Positions 1 through 4,463 of a stretch of 6,678 nt of DNA are shown one piece after another. A program made the translations under genes and the position numbers. The stretch is from Comamonadaceae bacterium. GTDB taxonomy: Bacteria > Pseudomonadota > Gammaproteobacteria > Burkholderiales > Burkholderiaceae_C. The notes under the pieces are model-generated. The model was not told where the DNA came from. It worked only from the letters and a program-made list of their open reading frames with translations, and ran no database searches. Numbering within the stretch: the stretch's first letter is position 1; each line of letters starts with the position of its first letter. Location: NCBI GenBank assembly GCA_947478935.1, contig CANJXV010000143.1, forward strand, positions 1-6,678. The letters run 5' to 3'.

Positions 1-1
1 C

Positions 2-121
2 GCAGCCAAAACGCTGGAAAACAGCGCCAAGCTCTGGAAAGAAATCGGCCGTATCACCGATGTCAAGGCAGACTACAGCGTCTTTATCGACAGCAGCTAC
101 CTGCGCGATGCAATGAAGTAA
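2..121 (+). CDS. ABC transporter substrate-binding protein, C-terminal end (partial)
   Basis: An open frame runs in from the left edge and ends at TAA 119-121, giving the last 39 residues of a protein. They are rich in Lys, Asp and Ser and end in YLRDAMK. No motif in so short a tail identifies the family. The call rests mainly on position: it lies directly upstream, on the same strand, of the ATPase and permease genes of a NitT/TauT-class importer, whose periplasmic binding protein gene usually comes first. The phrasing (an LWKEIG stretch, then a hydrophobic-aromatic YSVFIDSSYL segment) fits the C-terminal helix of such binding proteins. If correct, the full protein is exported and delivers the substrate to the permease. 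The N-terminus, signal peptide and ligand site lie outside the window. Confidence 0.72.
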   Translation, partial: AAKTLENSAKLWKEIGRITDVKADYSVFIDSSYLRDAMK

Positions 122-129
122 TCTGCACC

Positions 130-157
130 GGCCAGGATCAGGGCACGAGCCCTGGCC
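130..157 (+). other. GC-rich hairpin downstream of the binding-protein gene
   Basis: The arms GGCCAGG (130-136) and CCTGGCC (151-157) are perfect 7-bp complements. A competing inner hairpin, CAGGGC (139-144) and GCCCTG (149-154), closes an ACGA tetraloop. The two cannot both form fully because they share bases 151-154. No T-run follows, so this is not an intrinsic terminator by itself. Placed just after the binding-protein stop codon, it could protect the upstream mRNA from 3' exonucleases. That role is inference. Confidence 0.5.
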
Positions 158-174
158 CTTGGCTGATTGCCAGC

Positions 175-212
175 AAAGGGGCAACTTGCAAAAAGTTTGC
201 CCCTTTTCTCTT
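175..212 (+). terminator. Terminator-like hairpin inside the transporter operon (possible attenuator)
   Basis: The arm at 175-187 (AAAGGGGCAACTT) pairs with 193-206 through 13 base pairs with one bulged T (196) and a 5-nt GCAAA loop. The last stem bases run into TTTTCTCTT (204-212), an imperfect U-tract. This has the shape of a weak Rho-independent terminator and sits 25 nt before the ATPase start codon. In ABC importer operons, partial termination or processing after the binding-protein gene is a known way to make more binding protein than membrane components. I infer the same here. It could instead be a full terminator, but I see no convincing promoter between it and the ATPase gene. Confidence 0.6.
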
Positions 213-237
213 CTGTGTTTGATTTTTACGAGCTGTT

Positions 238-1026
238 ATGCCTACATTGCAAATCAAAGACCTGACGGTGAATTACGCGGTTAAGGGCGGGATGCTGCAA
301 GCCCTGGCCCCCGTTAACCTGGAAATGAAGGGTGGCGATTTTGTCGTCGCGTTAGGCGCCTCGGGTTGCGGTAAGACCACGCTGCTCAACTGCATCGCTG
401 GCTTTTTGCCGCCCTCCAGTGGCGAGGTGCTGCTCAACGGCGAACACGTCGAAGGACCAGGCGCAGACCGAGGCGTGGTGTTCCAAAAGCACGCGCTCAT
501 GCCCTGGCTGTCGGTCATGGATAACGTGTGCTTAGGCTTGCGCATGCGCGGCATGGGCAGCGCCGAGCGGCGCCGCATCGGCGAAGAAAAACTAGCGCTT
601 GTCGGCTTGGAAAAATACGCCGACCGCGCCGTGTATGAATTGTCCGGCGGCATGCAACAGCGCGTGGGCATTGCACGCGCCCTGGCCAGCGATCCTGAAG
701 TGCTGCTGATGGACGAACCCATGGGCGCGCTGGATGCATTTACCCGCGAGACGGTGCAAGAAATTTTGCTGCACGCCTGGGTCACGTCCAACAAAATGGT
801 TTTCTTTATCACCCACTCGGTGGAAGAAGCTTTGTTTTTAGCCACCCGGCTGATCGTGATGAGCCCCAGCCCGGGCCGCATTACTCACACCTACGACGAC
901 GTGCCTTTCTCACGCCAGTTCCTGGAACACGGCGACGCGCGCAAAGTTAAGTCCGAGCCCGAGTTCATCCGCATGCGCGAAGAAGTGCTGTCCATCATCC
1001 ACCAACGCGAGGCTGTCCATGTCTAA
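238..1026 (+). CDS. ABC transporter ATP-binding protein, NitT/TauT (nitrate/sulfonate) class
   Basis: This 262-residue cytoplasmic ATPase powers the importer whose permease is encoded next. Everything needed for ATP hydrolysis is visible: Walker A GASGCGKTT (40-48, Lys46), the Q-loop glutamine in VFQ (Gln83), signature LSGGMQQR (135-142), Walker B VLLMDE (155-160, catalytic Glu160), the D-loop around GALD (163-166) and the H-loop His193 in ITHSVEEA. Length and motif wording match the TauB/SsuB/NrtD group. The tail after about residue 210 (SPSPGRI, then an acidic/basic stretch) is also typical of that group. The start ATG has only a weak ribosome site (ACGAG, 228-232, 5 nt upstream). The 3' end overlaps the permease gene by 8 nt, so the two are probably translationally coupled. 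The protein does not reveal the substrate; taurine or nitrate specificity should not be assumed. The downstream ureohydrolase argues for a guanidino compound. Confidence 0.95.
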   Translation: MPTLQIKDLTVNYAVKGGMLQALAPVNLEMKGGDFVVALGASGCGKTTLLNCIAGFLPPSSGEVLLNGEHVEGPGADRGVVFQKHALMPWLSVMDNVCLGLRMRGMGSAERRRIGEEKLALVGLEKYADRAVYELSGGMQQRVGIARALASDPEVLLMDEPMGALDAFTRETVQEILLHAWVTSNKMVFFITHSVEEALFLATRLIVMSPSPGRITHTYDDVPFSRQFLEHGDARKVKSEPEFIRMREEVLSIIHQREAVHV

Positions 1027-1837
1027 TCCAAACACCCCCGCACTAAAAACCAGCGCCTTCAAAATCCCTGGCGAAGGCTCTAGCGCCGTTATCACCACGG
1101 TCACGATAGTGGTCCTGTTGGCAGGCTGGTTCATCATCACCAATATGGGTTGGATCAAGCCTATTTTTCTGCCTTCGCCGCAAGCGACCTACCAGCAGTT
1201 TTACGAATACCTCACCGGTATTGCCAACGACAAGCCCTTGTGGTCGCATTTCTGGGCGAGTATGTTGCGTGTGTTTGCGGCCTTTCTTTTAGGTTGTCTG
1301 ACGGCGATTCCGGTCGGTATCGCTATGGGAATGTCGCGCTTTTGGCGCGGCATTTTTGACCCGCCCATCGAGCTCTTGCGCCCGCTGCCGCCGCTGGCGT
1401 ATTTGCCGCTCATCATCATCTGGTTTGGCATCGACGAGTTTCCTAAAGTTTTATTGATTTACCTTAGCTGCTTTGCGCCGCTGGCCATGGCCGCGCGCTC
1501 GGGCATGCGCAGCGCTTCTCAGGAGCAAATGAACGCCGCTTACTCCATGGGTGCCAGCTACCGGCAAGTGATTTGGCATGTGGTGTTACCAGCCGCCATG
1601 CCTGAAATTTTGGTCGGCATGCGCATCTCCATCGGCTTTGGCTGGAGCACACTGGTGGCCGCTGAAATGGTGGCGGCCAATGTAGGCCTGGGCCAAATGG
1701 TTTTAAATGCATCGAATTTTCTGCGCACCGATATTGTGGTCATGGGCATCATCGTCATCGGCTCGGTGGCTTTTGCCTTTGACCTGCTGATGCGCTGGGT
1801 GGAAGACAAAGTGGTTCCTTGGAGGGGCAAGATGTGA
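1019..1837 (+). CDS. ABC transporter permease, NitT/TauT (TauC/SsuC-like) class
   Basis: This 272-residue inner-membrane subunit forms the translocation path, probably as a homodimer with the preceding ATPase. Hydrophobic segments lie near residues 22-42, 83-105, 124-137, 143-160, 198-220 and 238-257, the usual six-helix layout of BPD_transp_1 permeases. The EAA coupling loop is clear at about 173-196 (AAYSMGASYRQVIW, then LPAAMPEI), the site that docks on the ATPase. The LRPLPPLAYLPLIIIWFG stretch (120-137) is characteristic of the nitrate/sulfonate class. The start ATG has a good ribosome site, GAGG (1009-1012), 6 nt upstream inside the ATPase gene. The stop codon overlaps the next gene's GTG start. 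No truncation or missing segment is seen. Substrate unknown. Confidence 0.94.
   Translation: MSNPNTPALKTSAFKIPGEGSSAVITTVTIVVLLAGWFIITNMGWIKPIFLPSPQATYQQFYEYLTGIANDKPLWSHFWASMLRVFAAFLLGCLTAIPVGIAMGMSRFWRGIFDPPIELLRPLPPLAYLPLIIIWFGIDEFPKVLLIYLSCFAPLAMAARSGMRSASQEQMNAAYSMGASYRQVIWHVVLPAAMPEILVGMRISIGFGWSTLVAAEMVAANVGLGQMVLNASNFLRTDIVVMGIIVIGSVAFAFDLLMRWVEDKVVPWRGKM
1821..1827 (+). promoter_or_regulatory. Ribosome binding site that sets the ureohydrolase start
   Basis: GGAGGGG lies 6 nt upstream of GTG 1834-1836, which overlaps the permease stop TGA 1835-1837 in a GTGA arrangement. The longer frame would start at TTG 1819, before this site, and is unlikely. The site lies inside the permease coding sequence, consistent with translational coupling. 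Confidence 0.75.
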
Positions 1838-2814
1838 GCACACCACGCGAATTTTTCAAACCCATCACCGGTTCGGTGATGCCGCGCTTTGCCGGGTTGG
1901 CCACGCTGATGCGCCTGCCCTATGTGCAAAAAACCGATCCCGAATTTGCCGATGTAGAAATCGGCCTGGTCGGCATTCCCTGGGACGGCGGCACCACCAA
2001 CCGCCCCGGCGCCCGCCACGGCCCGCGCCAGGTGCGCGACATCTCCACCATGATCCGCAACGTCAACCGCGCCAGCGGCATTGCGCCATTTAGCCTGTGC
2101 AACTGCGCCGACCTGGGCGACACGCCGGTCAACCCGGTGGACCTTATGGATTCGCTAGCGCGCATCGAAAACTTTTTCGCTGGCGTGTGCAGCGCGGGCA
2201 TCGCGCCCTTGTCTATTGGCGGTGACCATTTGGTCTCGCTGCCGGTCATGCGCGCTATCGTCAAGCACACCGGTCCGCTAGGCATGGTCCACTTTGACGC
2301 GCACACCGACACCTGGGATGGCTACTTCGGCGGCTTTAAATACACGCACGGCACGCCATTTCGACGCGCCGTCGAAGAAGGTCTGCTCGACCCCAAGCGC
2401 ACCGTACAAATCGGAATCCGTGGCGCGCTCTACAGTGATGCCGAAGACACCTGGGGCCAAGAGCAAGGTATCCGCGTGATCGACATCGACGAATTCAACG
2501 CCCTGGGCGTAGAAGCCACCATCGCCGAAGCCCGCCGCGTGGTCGGCACGGGCGCCACCTACGTCAGCTTTGACGTGGACGCGCTCGACCCGGTCTATGC
2601 CCCTGGTACCGGCACACCCGAGATCGGCGGTATGACCACCCTGGAAGCGCAGCATCTGGTGCGCGGCCTGCGTGGACTGAATTTGGTTGGAGGTGATGTG
2701 GTCGAAGTCTCGCCACCCTTTGACCCCAGCGGCAATACCGCGCTGGTGGGCGCGACCATGATGTTTGAAATCTTGTGTGTGTTAGCGCAGAGTGTTCGGG
2801 AGCGCAAAGCTTGA
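1834..2814 (+). CDS. Agmatinase/guanidinobutyrase-family ureohydrolase (SpeB-like, dinuclear metal)
   Basis: This 326-residue cytoplasmic hydrolase, counted from GTG 1834, cleaves a guanidino group to release urea. All three family motifs are intact: GGDH (129-132), DAHTD (155-159) and SFDVDALDP (245-253). These supply the metal ligands His132, Asp155, His157, Asp159, Asp247 and Asp249, usually two Mn2+ (Ni2+ in guanidine hydrolases). The N-terminal MPRFAGLATLMRLP (16-29), HGTPFRRAVEE (172-182) and APGTGTPEIGG (256-266) closely follow, from memory, Pseudomonas guanidinobutyrase/guanidinopropionase more than E. coli agmatinase. Being the last gene of an importer operon suggests the substrate is taken up from outside. 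Candidates are guanidine, 4-guanidinobutyrate, 3-guanidinopropionate, taurocyamine and agmatine; I cannot choose among them. No HypA/HypB-type nickel chaperone gene, which accompanies characterised guanidine hydrolases, is present in this window. Family call is very secure; substrate is open. Confidence 0.93.
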   Translation: MSTPREFFKPITGSVMPRFAGLATLMRLPYVQKTDPEFADVEIGLVGIPWDGGTTNRPGARHGPRQVRDISTMIRNVNRASGIAPFSLCNCADLGDTPVNPVDLMDSLARIENFFAGVCSAGIAPLSIGGDHLVSLPVMRAIVKHTGPLGMVHFDAHTDTWDGYFGGFKYTHGTPFRRAVEEGLLDPKRTVQIGIRGALYSDAEDTWGQEQGIRVIDIDEFNALGVEATIAEARRVVGTGATYVSFDVDALDPVYAPGTGTPEIGGMTTLEAQHLVRGLRGLNLVGGDVVEVSPPFDPSGNTALVGATMMFEILCVLAQSVRERKA

Positions 2815-2839
2815 CGCGCTAAGCCCACGACGCTACATT
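2811..2839 (+). promoter_or_regulatory. Candidate sigma-70 promoter for the Rid-family gene
   Basis: TTGACG (2811-2816, 5/6 to the -35 consensus) and TACATT (2834-2839, 4/6 to the -10 consensus) are separated by exactly 17 nt. The -35 element contains the ureohydrolase stop TGA (2812-2814). The predicted start, about 7 nt after the -10 (near 2846), falls inside the left arm of the operon terminator, so transcripts from here would lack half of that stem. Predicted from sequence only. Confidence 0.5.
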
Positions 2840-2880
2840 GAAACGCCACTGTGCACGGTGCCAGTGGCGTTTCTTTTTTT
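2840..2880 (+). terminator. Rho-independent terminator of the transporter-ureohydrolase operon
   Basis: Perfect 12-bp inverted repeat: GAAACGCCACTG (2840-2851) and CAGTGGCGTTTC (2862-2873), with a 10-nt loop, followed directly by seven T (2874-2880). It begins 26 nt after the ureohydrolase stop codon. It acts on the plus strand only; no T-run follows the stem on the other strand. It separates the operon from the Rid gene, whose ATG comes 5 nt after the last T. Confidence 0.92.
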
Positions 2881-2885
2881 GGACT

Positions 2886-3272
2886 ATGCGAAGACAACAC
2901 ATTAGTTCCGGCTCGCGCTTTGAGACCGAGATCGGCTACTCCCGCGCGGTGGTGGCAGGAGACTGGATTTTTGTATCCGGCACCACGGGTTTTGACTATG
3001 CCAGCATGACTATTTCCGACGACGTGGCCGTGCAGGCAGCGCAATGCTTTGAGAACATCGCCGCCGCATTGGCACAAGCTGGCGCGACCTTAGACGAAGT
3101 GGTGCGCGTCAATTACATCTTGCCCCATACCGCCGACTTTGAAGCCTGTTGGCCGGTACTGCGCCAATACCTGGGCCGTGCCCGCCCAGCAGCGACCATG
3201 GTCAGCGCAGGCTTGATTGACCCGCGTATGAAAATTGAGATGGAGGTGACGGTGCTCAAGGGAAGCAACTAA
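2886..3272 (+). CDS. RidA/YjgF/YER057c-family (Rid) protein, lacking the RidA catalytic arginine
   Basis: A 128-residue protein of the size and sequence pattern of the Rid family, small trimeric cytoplasmic proteins; the RidA type hydrolyses reactive enamines/imines made by PLP enzymes. Visible family features are an ISSGS start (6-10), GYSRAVVAGDWIFVSGTTG (17-35), a QAxQCFENIAAAL helix (50-62) and a closing KIEMEV segment (116-121). At the position of E. coli RidA Arg105 (in the PAR motif) this protein has Ala103, within RPAATM. That arginine is needed for imine deaminase activity, so this is probably one of the Rid4-7-type subfamilies, whose roles are mostly unknown. I start it at ATG 2886, matching family length; the longer TTG 2838 frame would run through the terminator. 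No ribosome site is visible before the ATG. The stop overlaps the convergent acetyltransferase gene by 4 nt. Confidence 0.85.
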   Translation: MRRQHISSGSRFETEIGYSRAVVAGDWIFVSGTTGFDYASMTISDDVAVQAAQCFENIAAALAQAGATLDEVVRVNYILPHTADFEACWPVLRQYLGRARPAATMVSAGLIDPRMKIEMEVTVLKGSN

Positions 3273-3736
3273 GCACCCTGCGGCTCAATCATTTTGCTGT
3301 AGCTGAAATACGCCTCGTCGCGCACCCAGCCTAAAGCTTCATACGCCGCTTGGGCAGGCAAATTGGTTTTGGCGGTCGTCAAATCCAGGCGGCACATGCC
3401 GTGCGCGCGGGCGCTATCTTCGGCGGCTAACAACAGCAAATTGCCAATGCCTGCGCCTCTGGCTGCCGGGGCCACATAGAGGTCATACAAGGCATAAATC
3501 GGCTTGGCTTCTAGCGAACAAAACGTGGGGTAGAGCTGGCAAAAACCAAGCGCCTCCCCATTTGCGTCTTGCGCCAACAAAATAACGGTCTCTGCTTTTT
3601 CGATGCGTTCTGCGATGTAGCTGCTAGCCAGTGCGAGGTCCGGTGGGTATTGATAGAACTGCCGGTAAGCGTCGAACAATTGCGCAATCGCTGCCACGTC
3701 GGCCTTGGTGGCAACAGAGATTTTTACGGAGTGCAT
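3269..3736 (-). CDS. GNAT-family N-acetyltransferase
   Basis: This 155-residue single-domain enzyme should transfer an acetyl group from acetyl-CoA to an amine. GNAT motif A is clear: the strand YALYDLYVAP (81-90) followed by the pyrophosphate loop RGAGIG (93-98) and helix NLLLLAAEDSARAHG (99-113). The later strand CRLDLTTAKTN (115-125, with Asn125) and helix AQAAYEALGW (128-137) form motif B. The N-terminal half (KADVAAIAQLFDAYRQFY) is the usual variable acceptor-side region; it resembles small-molecule or amino-acid acetyltransferases rather than RimI, but the acceptor is unknown. The start ATG (3736) follows AAAGGG (3746-3741) with a 4-nt spacer. The gene lies 63 nt downstream of the phosphatase gene on the same strand and may share its transcript. 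It is convergent with the Rid gene, stop codons overlapping, with no strong terminator between them. Confidence 0.9.
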   Translation of the reverse strand: MHSVKISVATKADVAAIAQLFDAYRQFYQYPPDLALASSYIAERIEKAETVILLAQDANGEALGFCQLYPTFCSLEAKPIYALYDLYVAPAARGAGIGNLLLLAAEDSARAHGMCRLDLTTAKTNLPAQAAYEALGWVRDEAYFSYSKMIEPQGA

Positions 3737-3750
3737 GTGTCCCTTTCGAT

Positions 3751-3790
3751 GCGCATAAGTCGACTCGTTTTCAATTGAGGCCGCGCATAA
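3751..3790. repeat. Short direct repeat GCGCATAA x2 between phosphatase and acetyltransferase genes
   Basis: GCGCATAA occurs at 3751-3758 and again at 3783-3790, 32 bp apart or about three helical turns, in the 63-nt gap upstream of the acetyltransferase start. It could be a paired binding site for a regulator of that gene. It is short enough to be chance, and no convincing promoter hexamers accompany it. Confidence 0.3.
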
Positions 3791-3799
3791 ACGTCGCTG

Positions 3800-4366
3800 T
3801 TAAGGGCTAGGGATACGCGAATAGTCCAACAACTGGCCTTGCGCATCAAAACGCACCAGCACCATATCACCAGAGCCTATGTTCTCGCCTACATATTCGA
3901 AGATATTGACATGGTGCGTGACCAATATCAATGGCCGACGATTGGCTTGTAACGCCATGTTTGCCAACATACGCTGCATCGCTTGATTCTGCGTTGCGGC
4001 GCGCTCAGGTGTGTCGAAAAAAGAGGCCAGGCTGGGCTCGATGGTGACGGGGCCGTAGGCCAGTAGCTCGGCGGTTTGCTGGCAACGGCACCACACGCTG
4101 CTCAGCACTGTGGCATGGTGTATGCCTTGCTGACGCAGCCATTGCCCCGCGCGCACGGCCTGGCGCTTGCCCTGCCCGTCGAGATTGCGCTGGGTCTCGC
4201 AGCGGTCCAAGGAATACCCTGCCGGATCGCCCACACCAGGCGCAAGGGCATGGCGCATCAGCAACACATAGTCTGCAGAGAGCAGCTTGTCCGCGAGAGT
4301 GCTTGCGGATGCACTTGCATGCACTAAGGCAAGTAGCGCAGCAACAAACCAAAGACCAAAGCGCAT
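3800..4366 (-). CDS. Exported histidine phosphatase family protein (phosphoglycerate-mutase fold)
   Basis: A 188-residue protein with a Sec-type signal peptide: a short basic start (MRF), hydrophobic core at about 4-15, then HASASAS (16-22), which offers an AxA-type cleavage site near residues 20-22. The mature part should therefore act in the periplasm. Histidine phosphatase elements are present: LMRHA (36-40, nucleophile His39), DRCETQRNLDGQG (54-66), SSVWCRCQQTAE (89-100, with Arg94) and VTHHVNI (149-155, second His151). The usual RHG is RHA, which occurs in this RHAxAPGxGDP subgroup, so activity is probably retained. Substrate unknown; Ais-type lipopolysaccharide phosphatases are distant exported relatives. 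I use ATG 4366 rather than the in-frame TTG 4372 because AGG lies 8 nt upstream of the ATG. The gene is 97 nt downstream of the MocR gene on the same strand and could be on the same transcript. Confidence 0.87.
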   Translation of the reverse strand: MRFGLWFVAALLALVHASASASTLADKLLSADYVLLMRHALAPGVGDPAGYSLDRCETQRNLDGQGKRQAVRAGQWLRQQGIHHATVLSSVWCRCQQTAELLAYGPVTIEPSLASFFDTPERAATQNQAMQRMLANMALQANRRPLILVTHHVNIFEYVGENIGSGDMVLVRFDAQGQLLDYSRIPSP

Positions 4367-4463
4367 AGTCAAAACCTCATAGAAGCATTGGGGCGCACAA
4401 CAGCTAGGTGTGCACGCAGAAAAATCATTCTTTCAATGGCCATGCACCAGCGCCACCAGGCGT

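Noticed and set aside
122..237. Complete guanidine-II riboswitch
   Set aside because: Only one ACGR-loop hairpin is present; the second hairpin in the gap has a GCAAA loop, so the two-hairpin definition is not met.
273..881. 202-codon open frame on the minus strand opposite the ATPase gene
   Set aside because: Ser/Pro/Arg-rich composition with no recognisable domain, wholly opposite a textbook ABC ATPase; a shadow frame caused by GC-rich codons.
1558..2019. 153-codon minus-strand frame across the permease-ureohydrolase junction
   Set aside because: Opposite two conserved genes, no ribosome site or domain seen.
2838..2885. N-terminal extension of the Rid protein from TTG 2838
   Set aside because: The extra 16 codons translate the terminator hairpin and T-run; family length and the ISSGS start fit ATG 2886.
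2595..3077. 160-codon minus-strand frame spanning the ureohydrolase end, terminator and Rid gene
   Set aside because: It crosses a strong terminator and two well-supported genes, has no family pattern, and its composition fits an antisense shadow.
3183..3200. Calling the small gene ridA outright
   Set aside because: The residue aligning with catalytic Arg105 is alanine, so only the wider Rid family is supported.
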